Shown: positions 1-10,200, counted from the stretch's first letter. The stretch is 64,000 nucleotides of DNA from Geoanaerobacter pelophilus (GCF_018476885.1 NZ_JAHCVJ010000002.1:528238-592237); one strand, 5' to 3'. Translations and numbers: made by a program. Notes: generated from the letters alone by a model not told the origin.

Positions 1-313
1 TGTCGTTTTACCGGTTGCCGGCAGATAAGGTTTGTCTAAAAAATATTAGCGCAGAAATAATTGGTACGCAAATAAAATATCCAAAAACTTGCAATACCGG
101 TGTACTGCCTGGAGCCACGATGCCCTGCTGCAGGTACTAGTCCGGCTTTGGCCGCCGCCGGCCAATACAATGCCCTGATATTCCGCTGAAAACAAATTTT
201 CTCGCCATTGCGGAAACGAAAATTTTGCCTCGCAGGACAAATTGATATAGGATACCGAAAAATAACTATTGAATAGCTATATCTTGGCAATTAGATCAAA
301 AGGAGTTACCAAA
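1..313. other. Non-coding stretch upstream of ssb
   Basis: No convincing gene is present. Two overlapping minus-strand open frames exist here but lack ribosome binding sites and family character. A short GC-rich hairpin (TTGGCCG/CGGCCAA, 148-165) is the only clear structure. The last 90 bases hold the likely ssb promoter. Confidence 0.5.
225..253 (+). promoter_or_regulatory. Candidate sigma-70 promoter of ssb
   Basis: TTGCCT at 225-230 and TAGGAT at 248-253 are separated by 17 bases and lie about 60 bases before the ssb start codon. Both hexamers deviate from consensus, so this is a weak call made on spacing and position. Confidence 0.3.
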
Positions 314-775
314 ATGGCGAGTCTCAACAAGGTGATGTTGATCGGCAATCTGGGGAAAGACCCTGAAGTCCGCTACACCACGTCAGGACAGGCAGTAGCA
401 AGCTTTTCCATTGCCACCAGCGAAAAATTCAAGAACAGGAACGGCGAGATGGAGGAGCGGACCGAGTGGCACAATGTGGTCCTCTGGGGCCGCCAGGCGG
501 AGATCGCTGGCGAGTATCTGGCCAAAGGGCGCACGGTTTTCATTGAGGGGCGTCTCCAGACCAGGAAGTGGCAGGACAAAGACGGGCGCGACCGCTACAC
601 CACTGAGATCGTCGGCGACCGGATGCAGATGCTCGGCGGCAAAGGGGAAGGCAGCTCCGGAGGCTCAGGAGGATCAGGAGGCCGCCCGGGTGGCGGGCGT
701 ACCGGTGGTGACTACAATTCGGCCCCGTCCTACGATGAGCCGGCCTTCAACCCAGATGACGACATCCCGTTTTGA
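314..775 (+). CDS. ssb: Single-stranded DNA-binding protein
   Basis: Binds single-stranded DNA during replication, recombination and repair and recruits partner proteins through its C-terminal tip. The 153-residue product has an N-terminal OB fold (about residues 3-108, opening [18 protein letters not shown]), a Gly/Ser-rich flexible linker (about 110-135) and the acidic tip DDDIPF that SSB proteins use to bind partners. The ATG at 314 is chosen over an in-frame upstream start at 269 because AAGGAG sits at the right distance before it and the family begins MASLNKV. It is followed by an intrinsic terminator, so it appears monocistronic. Length is usual for bacterial SSB. Confidence 0.97.
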   Translation: MASLNKVMLIGNLGKDPEVRYTTSGQAVASFSIATSEKFKNRNGEMEERTEWHNVVLWGRQAEIAGEYLAKGRTVFIEGRLQTRKWQDKDGRDRYTTEIVGDRMQMLGGKGEGSSGGSGGSGGRPGGGRTGGDYNSAPSYDEPAFNPDDDIPF

Positions 776-815
776 GGAACACCTTTTTAGGTTTTGTTGA
801 AATGAATGTAAATTT

Positions 816-850
816 AGGGCTATAACGTCTTTGGCGTGTAGCCCTTTTTA
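816..850 (+). terminator. Intrinsic terminator after ssb
   Basis: AGGGCTA (816-822) pairs with TAGCCCT (839-845), with a short loop and extra partial pairing between, followed directly by a T-run. Confidence 0.8.
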
Positions 851-943
851 GTTGGTGTCCCAGTTTCATCTTGCTTCTAATGGCCGCACGGTCGATCAAT
901 TCGCAAACCAAGTATCATGTGAGCATCGACCTTGGAGGGTGAA

Positions 944-1726
944 ATGTCTTTGGAGAACCTGCTGTTTGAGATAGTGGAAGGAGTGGCGACCGTCACGGTG
1001 AACCGTCCCAAGGCCATGAATGCCTTGACCCTTGAAACCCTGGCAGAGCTTGGCGATGTAGTAGGAAAGATTGTCAACAATCCTGAGATTCGCGTAGCGA
1101 TCCTCACCGGTAGCGGGACCAAGGCGTTCGTTGCTGGGGCGGATATTGCCATGATGCGGGAGATGACGCCGATGCAGGCCCGGGAAATGTCGCTTCGAGC
1201 ACACCGGATTTTCGCTGAAATCGAACAGTCCGCCAAACCGTTTATCGCAGCGGTGAACGGTTATGCCTTGGGCGGCGGCTGCGAGCTGGCCATGGCCTGC
1301 GATATCCGGATCGCAACAGAGAACGCGAAGTTCGGTCAGCCTGAGATCAATCTCGGCATCCTTCCCGGCTTTGGCGGCACTCAGCGCTTACCACGGCTGG
1401 TCGGCAAGGGGCGGGCGCTGGAACTGATCCTTACCGGTGAGATGATTGATGCCAGCGAGGCGTTTCGCATTGGCCTCGTGAACCGGGTGGTGGCGCCGGG
1501 TGAACTGCTGGCAGAGACAGGTCAGCTAGCCCGGAAGATTGCAGTAAAGGGCCAACCGGCGGTGCAGCTCTGCAAACAGGCGATTGTCAACGGCCTTGAA
1601 ATGGATATCGCCAGGGGGTGTGCCTACGAGGTGGAGCTGTTCGCCAACAGTTTCTCCACTGCTGACCAGCAGGAGGGGATGGCCGCTTTTCTGGAAAAGC
1701 GGCTGGCAGTATTCCGCGACTGCTGA
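944..1726 (+). CDS. Enoyl-CoA hydratase / crotonase family protein
   Basis: Predicted cytoplasmic hydratase adding water to 2-enoyl-CoA esters in fatty-acid or organic-acid oxidation or in the butyryl-CoA branch. The 260-residue product has the crotonase fold signatures: AFVAGADIAMM, which carries oxyanion-hole backbone groups; GYALGGGCELAMACDIRIA with the first catalytic Glu; and PEINLGILPGFGGTQRLPR with the second Glu. Both acids are present, which favours a true hydratase over an isomerase or decarboxylase relative. The ATG at 944 follows GGAGGG; an in-frame TTG at 932 lies across that site and is rejected. Its partners for beta-oxidation are not in the window, so the physiological substrate is open. 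Confidence 0.9.
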   Translation: MSLENLLFEIVEGVATVTVNRPKAMNALTLETLAELGDVVGKIVNNPEIRVAILTGSGTKAFVAGADIAMMREMTPMQAREMSLRAHRIFAEIEQSAKPFIAAVNGYALGGGCELAMACDIRIATENAKFGQPEINLGILPGFGGTQRLPRLVGKGRALELILTGEMIDASEAFRIGLVNRVVAPGELLAETGQLARKIAVKGQPAVQLCKQAIVNGLEMDIARGCAYEVELFANSFSTADQQEGMAAFLEKRLAVFRDC

Positions 1727-1756
1727 ACCGGTTCAGCGACGGTTAATCCGGTTCAG
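1723..1756. terminator. Hairpin between convergent genes
   Basis: CTGAACCGG (1723-1731) is perfectly complementary to CCGGTTCAG (1748-1756). The hairpin spans the stop codons of the hydratase gene and of the convergent lipoprotein gene. There is no clear T-run, so efficient intrinsic termination is uncertain. Confidence 0.4.
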
Positions 1757-2486
1757 CCAGCTTGGCCGAAGCTGTCGCCGGGACTCCTTCAAAGCTGTAG
1801 CCATTGACTGTGGCAGTCTGTGTAGCCTGGTATAGATAGGTCACCCCAGGTTCCAGCAGGGTGTCCTCATATTTACCGAAGTTAGCAAGTCTTGCATACG
1901 GGGTCAGTGGTGCCGACTCTCCCTGTTTTGCCCGGTAGATGGCGCACCCTGTCGGCAGGTATCCAGCGGGGAGGGCGACCGCAGAGCATTCTAGGGTTAC
2001 CGAGCTGGTGGTTGCCGTTGTTTTCAGGACCGGTGCAGGTAACGGCGGCTGTTTGGTGAACCGGGCCTCAGCAGGAGCGCTTTCTGCAGCACCCTTGGTG
2101 AAAGCGATCAGTCGATAGTGGTAGCCGATCCCCTGTTTCGCCTCCAAGTCGCGGTAAAACAGCCGGTCTCCCAGACTGGTTGCACCTTTAAGGTATTCAA
2201 GATCAAACTGCTTGAGCAGTCGCCATGATTCCGGGCAATCCGGACAGCCGGCGCCCAATGACATCTCACGCGCCAGTAGCTTGAACCCGGCAAGGTCGGT
2301 CAGCTTGCCGCCACTCTCCAGCCGCTTGGGCAAAGACCAGGAAAGCTGCAGCTCCTCACCTTTCTGGACCACCGTAAAATCTTTGATCTTGGCAGGCACC
2401 AGCGCTTCCGGCGCTATGAGCGCCCCTTTCCTGCCACAGGCGGTCAGACAGAACAGCATCAAGACAACAGCGGCAAACCTGATCAT
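1743..2486 (-). CDS. Lipoprotein with LptM-like N-terminus and fibronectin-III-like region
   Basis: A 247-residue predicted lipoprotein. The signal peptide ends in the lipobox LTAC, and the mature N-terminus CGRKGAL resembles the short LptM/YifL lipoproteins of the LPS-export machinery, though those are far smaller. The rest alternates beta-strand-like segments (for example the stretch around [15 protein letters not shown]) that look like one or two fibronectin type III modules; several Cys occur near GCPDCPESW. Its ATG overlaps the argH stop in an ATGA junction, so it is translationally coupled to argH. Function is not known; the link to LptM is by motif only. Confidence 0.75.
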   Translation of the reverse strand: MIRFAAVVLMLFCLTACGRKGALIAPEALVPAKIKDFTVVQKGEELQLSWSLPKRLESGGKLTDLAGFKLLAREMSLGAGCPDCPESWRLLKQFDLEYLKGATSLGDRLFYRDLEAKQGIGYHYRLIAFTKGAAESAPAEARFTKQPPLPAPVLKTTATTSSVTLECSAVALPAGYLPTGCAIYRAKQGESAPLTPYARLANFGKYEDTLLEPGVTYLYQATQTATVNGYSFEGVPATASAKLAEPD

Positions 2487-3859
2487 TTCCCGGCCTTCAA
2501 CCGCTCGATCTCCATCCTGACCCGCTCTTCAGCCGTCCCCCCGGTGGCAGCACGGGCATTGACGCTGGCCTCCAGGGTGATGCACGCAAAGATGTCTCGG
2601 TCGATCTTGCCGGAGAACAGCTGCCATTCGGCCACAGAAAGCTCTTTCAGTTCCATCTCGTTTTCGATGCAATACTGGACAGCACGCCCCACGACTTCAT
2701 GGGCATCGCGGAACGGCAACCCCTTGCGCACCAGATAATCGGCCACGTCAGTGGCAGTGGAGAACCCTTTGGCAGCTGCGGCTCGCATGGTTGATACATT
2801 GATCCGCATCTCGCGGATCATGTCGGCAAAGATCTTGAGGCTACCCTTGACCGTGTCAATGGTATCGAACAGCGGCTCCTTGTCCTCCTGCATATCCTTG
2901 TTGTAGGCCAGCGGCAACCCTTTCATCACCGTGAGCAGTGCCATAAGATTGCCGTAAACCCGGCCGGTCTTGCCCCGCACCAGTTCGGGGACATCGGGGT
3001 TTTTCTTCTGGGGCATGATCGAGGAGCCGGTGCAGAAAGAGTCGGAGAGCTCCACAAACTTGAATTCACTGGTGGACCAGAGAATCAGCTCTTCAGAGAA
3101 GCGCGACAGATGCATCATCAGGATAGAGGCGGCGGCAATGAATTCCAGGGCAAAGTCACGGTCCGACACCGAATCGAGCGAGTTGCGGGTCACTTCGGAG
3201 AAATCGAGGATCTCGGCCACATGTTCCCGGTCGATCGGAAAGGTGGTCCCTGCCAAGGCACCGGCGCCGAGCGGCAGCACATTGACCCGCTTCAGACAGT
3301 CCTCCATCCTGGCCTTGTCCCGCTTGCACATCTCCACATAGGCAAGCATGTGGTGAGAAAAAAGGATCGGCTGAGCGGTCTGGAGGTGGGTGAAGCCGGG
3401 CATGATCACCCCGAGGTTTGCCTCTGCCTGGCTGATCAGGGCATCGATCAGCATATCTAGATAGGCGCTGATCGCCACGATTTCGTCGCGGAGATAGAGA
3501 CGGATGTCCAGGGCAACCTGATCGTTGCGAGAACGCCCGGTATGCAGCCTTTTGCCGGCCTCGCCGATCTTTTCCGAGAGCCGCGCCTCGATGTTCATGT
3601 GGATATCTTCAAGCGAGATCGAGAAATCGAAAGTGCCGGCCTCGATCTGCTGCAGGATTTCATTCAACCCTTTTTCAATAGCGAGTACATCCTCCATCGG
3701 GATGATCCCCTGCTTGCCGAGCATCCGGGCATGGGCAATTGAACCCCTGATATCCTGGTGATAGAGCCGCTTGTCGAAATCAATCGACGCGGTGAACTCT
3801 TCCACGAATTTGTCGGTTGGCTGGGTGAAGCGCCCCCCCCAGAGTTTGTCTTTGGACAT
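2483..3859 (-). CDS. argH: Argininosuccinate lyase
   Basis: Cleaves argininosuccinate to arginine and fumarate, the last step of arginine synthesis. The 458-residue protein has the fumarase/aspartase signature [12 protein letters not shown] (278-289), whose flexible loop carries the catalytic Ser, and the conserved TH pair in [10 protein letters not shown] (157-158). The start ATG at 3859 is preceded by GGAGAT. It is separated from argG by the NUDIX/nitrilase pair, so the arg genes form an interrupted cluster on one strand. Length is standard. Confidence 0.98.
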   Translation of the reverse strand: MSKDKLWGGRFTQPTDKFVEEFTASIDFDKRLYHQDIRGSIAHARMLGKQGIIPMEDVLAIEKGLNEILQQIEAGTFDFSISLEDIHMNIEARLSEKIGEAGKRLHTGRSRNDQVALDIRLYLRDEIVAISAYLDMLIDALISQAEANLGVIMPGFTHLQTAQPILFSHHMLAYVEMCKRDKARMEDCLKRVNVLPLGAGALAGTTFPIDREHVAEILDFSEVTRNSLDSVSDRDFALEFIAAASILMMHLSRFSEELILWSTSEFKFVELSDSFCTGSSIMPQKKNPDVPELVRGKTGRVYGNLMALLTVMKGLPLAYNKDMQEDKEPLFDTIDTVKGSLKIFADMIREMRINVSTMRAAAAKGFSTATDVADYLVRKGLPFRDAHEVVGRAVQYCIENEMELKELSVAEWQLFSGKIDRDIFACITLEASVNARAATGGTAEERVRMEIERLKAGK

Positions 3860-4018
3860 GGTACATCTCCTGTTGTGTAATCTGAATGATCTAACCCGCG
3901 CGAAACCAACGGAGGTACGCGAGTGTTTGTATATACCTCAATTTTGCTGCGGATGCTGCAATTTTATCAACCATTGCAAGCGTATGAAGGTTTTTGCTCG
4001 GGCTGACTCTCCCAACAA

Positions 4019-5146
4019 TTACATCTCCTGGATCTTTTCCCAGCGGCGGTCTTCGGTATAACGCATGATATTGTGGACCTTGAGCGGAACGCGGGAGGTG
4101 CGGGGGTCAAGATCGTGATGCAGCGGGAGATTGAAATACAGCAGCCTGGTTTCTGCTCCGAAGCGGAGGCGGCATACCGGCGCTCCGCCGAAATCGTCGG
4201 TGGCAAACTCTTTTTGCTGCATCTGCACCAGCTTATGGCGTCGATTGATTACCACGCTGGAATGGCCGTATCCCCCTTTGGTTGTCGAACCTTCCAGGGA
4301 GGTGTCGCTGGAGCTGTTGCCGAATACGGTCACCGTCTCCCTGACACCGGGGAAATCCTCCAGGTACTCGCCGTAAAAACCGGAGATGACATCGCGATAG
4401 CTCGGATGTTCGGGTTTCGGGTTGCACTGGATGACAAACAGGGTGTCAAGCCCTTGCCGTGTCGTAAAAAACAGCTGGTTGGCGTAGTCGATAATCTGCT
4501 TGATGTTAGATGAATAAAGATCCCGGTAGAGGTAATCCAGGCAGATCAGGATCATGAAATTGAAACAGGACGGTCGGGAGCGGAAGAAATAGACGTGCCG
4601 CCCCCGGTAGAGGTCATGCCCCTTGTCCAGGAACTCTTCGCCATGAAACGGATGGCTCTTTGCTTCCAGAAAGACCCGCAACGTTCCCGAAGCCTCTTTT
4701 ACGACGATGCAACACCAGTTGACCGGCATCTCCAGGACATCACCGGAGTCGATGTCCCGGTCCACCAGTTCAATCGCCTCCTGGTTATCTTCCCTGAACC
4801 GTTCAAGCAGGGCCCGGTATTCCCTAAGCGAGACATGCTCCACCCCGAACATGGTAACCGTATTCACCCGAAAGCTGTCGGCAACGGCTGAGATCATGTC
4901 GTCAAAATTGCGATACGGGATGCTGGTCTCGGGCAGCATCAGGAAATGGAGCTTCTTCAGGTTACCGTCCCCGGCGGCTACCAGTTCCAGGATCGCTTTC
5001 ACCTGCAGCCACTTCTCCTCCGGATCGGTCAGCAGATACCCTTCAGGCACCCGTCTCAGACTGTTCGGTACCTGCGCGATCAGGCAATGCAGGTGGTGGC
5101 CGAGGGGAAACTCCAGGTTCAGTTTTTTGTCGATTATCTGGATCAT
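4019..5146 (-). CDS. Nitrilase-superfamily (carbon-nitrogen hydrolase-like) protein
   Basis: A 375-residue protein that I place in the nitrilase superfamily from its apparent catalytic triad: Glu73 in FLMLPETSIPY, Lys163 in EAKSHPFHGEEF and Cys202 in LICLDYLYRDL, in the E-K-C order and roughly the spacing of the family. The protein is longer than typical amidases and has about 110 extra residues after the Cys with no assignable domain. Its ATG overlaps the NUDIX stop by four bases, so the two are co-translated. Substrate is unknown. Context inside the arginine cluster may be coincidental; nitrilase-like domains also occur in some reverse-transcriptase defence proteins, but no reverse transcriptase is nearby. 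Confidence 0.65.
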   Translation of the reverse strand: MIQIIDKKLNLEFPLGHHLHCLIAQVPNSLRRVPEGYLLTDPEEKWLQVKAILELVAAGDGNLKKLHFLMLPETSIPYRNFDDMISAVADSFRVNTVTMFGVEHVSLREYRALLERFREDNQEAIELVDRDIDSGDVLEMPVNWCCIVVKEASGTLRVFLEAKSHPFHGEEFLDKGHDLYRGRHVYFFRSRPSCFNFMILICLDYLYRDLYSSNIKQIIDYANQLFFTTRQGLDTLFVIQCNPKPEHPSYRDVISGFYGEYLEDFPGVRETVTVFGNSSSDTSLEGSTTKGGYGHSSVVINRRHKLVQMQQKEFATDDFGGAPVCRLRFGAETRLLYFNLPLHHDLDPRTSRVPLKVHNIMRYTEDRRWEKIQEM

Positions 5147-5622
5147 GTTGGCTGAGGTGCGGCGGTCTCCGTACCCGCTGTCCGGCGCTCCAGGTCCGGG
5201 AAGATCTTGCGCAGAATGAACTTCGTTCCTACCGGCATCTTATAATTGACCAGATCCGCCTGACTGACCCACCGCGCCTCGTCAACCTCCTGAGAATTAT
5301 GGCTGATGTCACAGTAGAAGGGGTGGCAGAGGTAATAGAGAATTATGAAGTGGTAATTTTCCTCGCCCGGAGTGATATGTTCGAACACGTCAATAAGGTC
5401 TTCCACCTCCACCTTCAGGCCGACCTCTTCCATGACCTCACGCTCCAGCGCAGCGGCAATCGGCTCGCCGAGGTCGATCTTGCCGCCAGGCATCACCCAT
5501 TCCCCCTGGAACGGCTGAATGTTTCTTCTGGTCAGTAGCACCTCTTTATTCTCATTGAGAATAACCGCTACCACCGAGGTAACGATATGGTCTTTCTTGA
5601 ATTTGGGCTTGGTTCGCGTCAT
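5143..5622 (-). CDS. NUDIX hydrolase
   Basis: Hydrolyses a nucleoside diphosphate linked to another moiety; the exact substrate cannot be read from sequence. The 159-residue protein has an intact Nudix box at residues 47-69 (GGKIDLGEP..., then REVMEEVGL) with the metal-binding REVMEE core. The N-terminal QGEWVMPGG lead-in is typical of the MutT-like branch. It is followed with ATGA overlap by the nitrilase-like gene, and lies between the argG terminator and argH. The pairing of a NUDIX and a nitrilase-type hydrolase could suggest a nucleotide or cofactor clean-up function, which is inference. Confidence 0.88.
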   Translation of the reverse strand: MTRTKPKFKKDHIVTSVVAVILNENKEVLLTRRNIQPFQGEWVMPGGKIDLGEPIAAALEREVMEEVGLKVEVEDLIDVFEHITPGEENYHFIILYYLCHPFYCDISHNSQEVDEARWVSQADLVNYKMPVGTKFILRKIFPDLERRTAGTETAAPQPT

Positions 5623-5738
5623 GTATAAGTAAGGTTTACCCGATTAGCCTGGAGTTGCAACTAAAAATAACCGACCGCTTCCGCCGGAAAAGACCCTCGG
5701 GCACTGTTGCCGCTACCCAGACACGGCAGACGCAACAA

Positions 5739-5763
5739 AGGGGCATGACCTGGCCATGCCCCT
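5739..5763 (-). terminator. Terminator after argG
   Basis: AGGGGCATG (5739-5747) pairs perfectly with CATGCCCCT (5755-5763). Read on the minus strand the stem is followed by TTGTTG, a modest T-rich tail. Confidence 0.6.
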
Positions 5764-5790
5764 CTGCTTTCGGTTATATGTGACCGGTGG

Positions 5791-7011
5791 TTACTTCTTG
5801 TTTTTCATCAACGACTGGATCCGCAGCCGTAGGGAGTTGATCTTAATGAAGCCAGTGGCGTCAGCCTGGTTGTAGACCTGGTCCTTCTCAAAGGTGGCAA
5901 AGTCGAGGTTGAACAGGGAATCGGTCTCGGACTTGCGGCCGACAGTGCGACAGTGGCCTTTGTACAGCTTGAGCCGGGCCACACCGTTGACGGTCTTCTG
6001 GGAGTCGTCGATCAGGGTCTGCAGCATCAACCGCTCCGGCGAGAACCAGTAGCCGGCATAGATCTGCCAGGCATACTGCGGAATGAGCGAGTCGCGAATC
6101 CGCATCACCTCGCGGTCCATGGTGATCTGCTCCACGGCGGAGTGGGCCTCGCGCAGGATGGTGCCACCCGGGGTCTCATAGACGCCGCGCGACTTCATGC
6201 CTACCGAGCGGTTTTCCAGCAGATCAACCCGGCCGATGCCGTGCTCGCCGCCGATGTAGTTCAGGTGGGCCAGAAGCTGGGCCGGGGACATGGCAACGCC
6301 GTCCACTGCCACGGCATTGCCGTTCTTGAACTCGATCTCGATGAACTGCGGCTTATTGGGAGCCTTTTCCGGGGCCTTGGTCAGCACGTACATGTTCTCG
6401 GGTGGCTCAGCCCAGGTATCTTCCAGGATGCCGCCTTCAAAGGAGATATGAAGCAGGTTGCGGTCACTGGACCAGGGGCGCTTCTTGGTAACCGGGATCG
6501 GGATGCCGTTCTTCTTAGCATAGCTCACCAGGGCGGCGCGGCTGTTCAGTTTCCAGTCCCGCCACGGGGCAACCACGGTGATCGACGGATCGAAATGGTA
6601 GTAGGCCAGCTCGAAGCGGACCTGGTCGTTCCCCTTGCCGGTGGCGCCGTGGGAAACAGCGTCGGCGCCTTCAAGTTTGGCGATCTCCATCTGGCGCTTG
6701 GCGATCAGCGGCCGGGCAATGGAGGTACCGAGCAGGTAGTGCCCCTCATAGACCGCATTGGCGCGGAACATCGGGTAAACAAAGTCGCGAACAAATTCTT
6801 CCTTCAGGTCGTCGATGTAGACCTTGCTGGCGCCGGTGGCAAACGCCTTCTCCCGGACGGGATCTAGCTCATCACCCTGGCCGAGATCGGCGGAAAAGGC
6901 GATGACTTCGCAGCCGTACTCATTCTTCAGCCATTTGAGGATGATCGAGGTGTCCAACCCGCCGGAATAGGCAAGGACTATCTTTTTCACTTCGGTCTTG
7001 GGTTTAGCCAT
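5791..7011 (-). CDS. argG: Argininosuccinate synthase
   Basis: ATP-dependent condensation of citrulline and aspartate to argininosuccinate. The 406-residue protein begins with the PP-loop motif AYSGGLDTS (14-22) that binds ATP, and carries the family segments [13 protein letters not shown] and [13 protein letters not shown]. Length matches the family. It follows argF by 26 bases and ends at a perfect stem-loop, marking the end of the argBDFG transcription unit. Confidence 0.98.
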   Translation of the reverse strand: MAKPKTEVKKIVLAYSGGLDTSIILKWLKNEYGCEVIAFSADLGQGDELDPVREKAFATGASKVYIDDLKEEFVRDFVYPMFRANAVYEGHYLLGTSIARPLIAKRQMEIAKLEGADAVSHGATGKGNDQVRFELAYYHFDPSITVVAPWRDWKLNSRAALVSYAKKNGIPIPVTKKRPWSSDRNLLHISFEGGILEDTWAEPPENMYVLTKAPEKAPNKPQFIEIEFKNGNAVAVDGVAMSPAQLLAHLNYIGGEHGIGRVDLLENRSVGMKSRGVYETPGGTILREAHSAVEQITMDREVMRIRDSLIPQYAWQIYAGYWFSPERLMLQTLIDDSQKTVNGVARLKLYKGHCRTVGRKSETDSLFNLDFATFEKDQVYNQADATGFIKINSLRLRIQSLMKNKK

Positions 7012-7037
7012 TCTGTGGTCTCTCCTTTTATGTGACG

Positions 7038-7946
7038 CTATTTAATCAAAGTTGCCATAATCGCTTTCTGTACATGCAACCGGTTCTCAGCCTCGTCCCA
7101 GACCACGGAGCGCGGCCCTTCGATGACGCTGTCGCTGATCTCCTCGCCACGGTGAGCAGGGAGACAGTGAAGGACCAGGCAATCCGGCTTGGCAAGGCTG
7201 AGCAAGGCATCGTCGAGGCAGTAACCGGCAAACGCCTTCTCCCGAACTTTCTGCTCCGCTTCCTGACCCATGCTGGCCCAGACATCGGTATTGAGTACGT
7301 CGGCCCCGGCTACCGCCTCGCGGGGATCGGTTGTAAGGACCAGCTTTGCCCCGCGGTCTTTTGCCCAGGCAAGGACACCGGCATCCGGCTCATACCCCTT
7401 GGGGCAGGCAAGACGCAGCTCAAAACCGAAGATCGCGGCTGCCTCGATCCAGGTGTTGGCCATGTTGTTGCCATCGCCGACCCAGGCATAGCTGAGCCCG
7501 TCGTAGCGCCCCTTGTGCTCGATGACGGTGAAGATGTCGGCCATGATCTGGCAGGGGTGGAACTTGTCGGTCAGGCCGTTGATGACCGGCACGTTCGAAT
7601 ACTGGGCAAATTCGTCCACGATCTCCTGACCATAGGTCCGGATCATGACGCCATCGCAATAGCGGGACATAACCCGGGCAGTGTCCTTGATCGGCTCCCC
7701 GCGTCCCATCTGCGAGGTTGCCGAGGAGATGAACAGCGGCTGGCCGCCGAGCTGAAACACGCCGACCTCAAACGAGATGCGGGTGCGGGTCGATGATTTC
7801 TCGAAGATCAGCGCAACACTCTTCCCCTTGAGCAGGTGATGCTCAAGGCCGCTCTTCTGCTTGGCCTTCAACTCGCCGGTCAGCTTGAACAGGGCGTCGA
7901 GTTCCGCTTTTGAATACTGGCTGAGCGCCAGGAAATGGCGGGTCAT
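7038..7946 (-). CDS. argF: Ornithine carbamoyltransferase
   Basis: Makes citrulline from ornithine and carbamoyl phosphate. The 302-residue enzyme shows the carbamoyl-phosphate-binding STRTR motif (52-56, within [13 protein letters not shown]) and [11 protein letters not shown] near the C-terminus, the ornithine-binding Cys loop. The ATG overlaps the argD stop by four bases, which indicates translational coupling. Standard family length and position between argD and argG. Confidence 0.98.
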   Translation of the reverse strand: MTRHFLALSQYSKAELDALFKLTGELKAKQKSGLEHHLLKGKSVALIFEKSSTRTRISFEVGVFQLGGQPLFISSATSQMGRGEPIKDTARVMSRYCDGVMIRTYGQEIVDEFAQYSNVPVINGLTDKFHPCQIMADIFTVIEHKGRYDGLSYAWVGDGNNMANTWIEAAAIFGFELRLACPKGYEPDAGVLAWAKDRGAKLVLTTDPREAVAGADVLNTDVWASMGQEAEQKVREKAFAGYCLDDALLSLAKPDCLVLHCLPAHRGEEISDSVIEGPRSVVWDEAENRLHVQKAIMATLIK

Positions 7947-9142
7947 GCCGTTACCTCCTGAAATATTCCTTCGAGAATGCCGATCATCTCGTTTACCTCC
8001 TGCTTGGAAACGATGAGCGGCGGAACAAACCGCAGCACTTTGTCCTGGGCCACATTGAGCAGAACGCCCCGCTCGTGGCCTTTTTTAACGACATCGCCGG
8101 CCGGTACGGTCAGCTCCATGCCGATCATCAAGCCTATGCCACGCACCTCGGCGACAAAGGGGAACTTCTTAGCCAGGGCTTCCAGTTCTCCGAGAAGATA
8201 CTCTCCCATCTCCTCGGCCCGATTGAGGATGCCGTCTTCCAGGATGCACCTTATGGTAGCTATGGCGGCGGCAGTTACCAGCGGATTACCGCCGAAGGTT
8301 GAGCCGTGGGTGCCGGGGCTGAAGGATGCCGCGACCTCGTCCCGTGCCAGCATAGTGCCGATCGGCGCACCGCCGGCCAGAGCCTTGGCCAGGGTCATAA
8401 TATCGGGCTCGATACCGAAATGCTCGTAGGCAAACAGCTTGCCGGTCCGACCGATCCCCACCTGGACCTCGTCAAAGATCAACAGCAGTTGGTGACGATT
8501 GCAGATCTCCCGCACTGCCCGAAAATAGTCGGCCGACGGCACCACTACGCCCCCCTCGCCCTGGATCGGCTCCAGCATGATGGCGCAGGTCTGGGGGGTA
8601 ATCGCGGCCTCAAGCGCAGCGGCATCGTTGAAAGGCACATAGCGGAAACCGTGCAGTAGCGGATCGAAAAATTTCTGCACCTTCTCCTGCCCTGTGGCGG
8701 AGACCGTTGCCATGGTTCGGCCGTGAAACGAAGCAAGGGCGGTGATTATTTCGTAGCGTTCCGGATTGCCGTGGGTTTCCCGGCTATATTTCCGGGCCAG
8801 CTTGATGGCTGCCTCGTTCGCTTCGGCCCCGGAGTTGCAGAAAAACGCCTTGTCGGCAAACGAATGGCTGCAAAGGAGTTCGGCCAGTTCGATCTGCGGC
8901 GGGATCTGGTAGTAGTTGGAGCAATGGATCATGGTTGCCGCCTGATCCTGGATTGCCTTAACTACCTTGGGATGACAGTGACCAAGGTTGTTCACTGCCA
9001 CGCCTGCCAGGAAATCGAGATATTCCTTGCCGTCCGCATCCCAAACCCTGCACCCTGCGCCGCGCACCGGCACCACCGGGTAGCGGCCATAAGTCTTCAT
9101 TATGTATTTGTCAGATTTTTCTATCCATTGTGCAGAGTTCAT
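7943..9142 (-). CDS. argD: Acetylornithine aminotransferase
   Basis: PLP enzyme that converts N-acetylglutamate semialdehyde to N-acetylornithine (and may serve lysine synthesis as well). The 399-residue class-III aminotransferase has the PLP-phosphate segment NSGAEANEAA, the DEVQ motif (224-227) that contacts the cofactor, and the Schiff-base Lys253 in TLAKALAGGAPIG. It lies downstream of argB across a 136-base spacer that holds a long palindrome, and is coupled to argF. Confidence 0.97.
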   Translation of the reverse strand: MNSAQWIEKSDKYIMKTYGRYPVVPVRGAGCRVWDADGKEYLDFLAGVAVNNLGHCHPKVVKAIQDQAATMIHCSNYYQIPPQIELAELLCSHSFADKAFFCNSGAEANEAAIKLARKYSRETHGNPERYEIITALASFHGRTMATVSATGQEKVQKFFDPLLHGFRYVPFNDAAALEAAITPQTCAIMLEPIQGEGGVVVPSADYFRAVREICNRHQLLLIFDEVQVGIGRTGKLFAYEHFGIEPDIMTLAKALAGGAPIGTMLARDEVAASFSPGTHGSTFGGNPLVTAAAIATIRCILEDGILNRAEEMGEYLLGELEALAKKFPFVAEVRGIGLMIGMELTVPAGDVVKKGHERGVLLNVAQDKVLRFVPPLIVSKQEVNEMIGILEGIFQEVTA

Positions 9143-9165
9143 TATCTGTCCTCCAGGAAACGTGA

Positions 9166-9267
9166 TAGTTGCGTCAGGTTGGTGCTCCCGCAGAAGCTCC
9201 CGCGGAGGTGTAGCAGGCTACGCCGCACAAGCGGAGATTCGAGGACAGCGCCAAGATGGTGCAACTA
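9166..9267. repeat. Long imperfect palindrome between argB and argD
   Basis: A 102-base element that can fold into one long hairpin. TAGTTGCGTCA (9166-9176) pairs with TGGTGCAACTA (9257-9267) allowing G-U; TTGGTGCT (9179-9186) pairs with AGCGCCAA (9247-9254); CTCCCGC pairs with GCGGAG with a bulge; and GGTGTAGC pairs with GCTACGCC around a tiny loop. It could be an interspersed palindromic repeat or a MITE-like element with TA-ended inverted termini, or an RNA structure tuning argB/argD expression. I cannot check copy number from this window. Confidence 0.6.
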
Positions 9268-9278
9268 GCGCGTTTCAT

Positions 9279-10154
9279 CTATGCTATCTCCGTTCCCACA
9301 CCGACATCGGTAAAAATCTCCAGCAGCACGGCATGCCGGACCCGGCCGTCTATGATATGGGCTTTTCTCGCCCCTTCTTTCAGGGCATCGACGCAGCATT
9401 CAACCTTTGGGATCATCCCTCCGGAGATGGTGGCGTCATCGATCAGGCGCGGCACATCGGCCAGCGGAATGCTTGGTATCAGGGTTCCACCCTTGTCCTT
9501 GACTCCTTCGACATCGGTCAGCAACATCAGCTTTTCTGCCTTCAGCGCCCCGGCGATCCTTCCGGCGACCAGGTCGGCGTTGATGTTGTAGCTTGCGCCG
9601 TCGGCACCGACCCCTACCGGCGCGATCACCGGGATGAATTTGCCATGCTCAAGGGTCTGGATCAGCTCCTGATTGACCTTCACCACGTTGCCCACATAAC
9701 CGATATCAACCATTTCGACGCTGCCGTCGTCGCCCTTGATCTCCTGGAGCATCTTTTCACAAAGGAGCAGGGTGCCGTCCTTGCCGGAAAGCCCCACGGC
9801 GCGACCGCCATGCTGGTTGAGATAGCCGACAACCTCCCGGTTGACCTGGCCCACCAGCACCATCTCCACGACCTTCATGGTCTCGCTGTCGGTAACACGC
9901 ATGCCGCGAACGAATTCGGAAACAATGCCGTACCGTTTGAGGGTTTCGTTGATCTGCGGACCGCCGCCATGCACGATAACCGTGTTGATGCCGAGCGACT
10001 TGAGCAGGATGACATCAAGGGCAAACGACTCCTTGAGCTGCTCGTCAGCCATGGCATGGCCGCCATACTTGATGACGATCGTTTTGCCTGAGAAACGACG
10101 GATATAGGGAAGGGCCTCCATCAGGGTGTTGGCCTTGTCGATCAGATGCTGCAT
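9279..10154 (-). CDS. argB: Acetylglutamate kinase
   Basis: Phosphorylates N-acetylglutamate, usually the arginine-feedback step. The 291-residue amino-acid-kinase-fold protein has VIKYGGHAM near residue 30 (phosphate binding), [10 protein letters not shown] (substrate/ATP loop) and the C-terminal [20 protein letters not shown] segment. The N-terminal extension ([18 protein letters not shown]) is the kind seen in arginine-sensitive, hexameric forms, so feedback inhibition is likely. First gene of the arg run, with a good promoter just upstream. Confidence 0.97.
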   Translation of the reverse strand: MQHLIDKANTLMEALPYIRRFSGKTIVIKYGGHAMADEQLKESFALDVILLKSLGINTVIVHGGGPQINETLKRYGIVSEFVRGMRVTDSETMKVVEMVLVGQVNREVVGYLNQHGGRAVGLSGKDGTLLLCEKMLQEIKGDDGSVEMVDIGYVGNVVKVNQELIQTLEHGKFIPVIAPVGVGADGASYNINADLVAGRIAGALKAEKLMLLTDVEGVKDKGGTLIPSIPLADVPRLIDDATISGGMIPKVECCVDALKEGARKAHIIDGRVRHAVLLEIFTDVGVGTEIA

Positions 10155-10200
10155 AGAATCTCCGTAAGCAGGCAGAAATGCCGGATAATGAGAAGAGGTT

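Noticed and set aside
36..290. Two overlapping minus-strand open frames at the window start
   Set aside because: No ribosome binding site, no recognisable family, and composition unlike the neighbouring genes.
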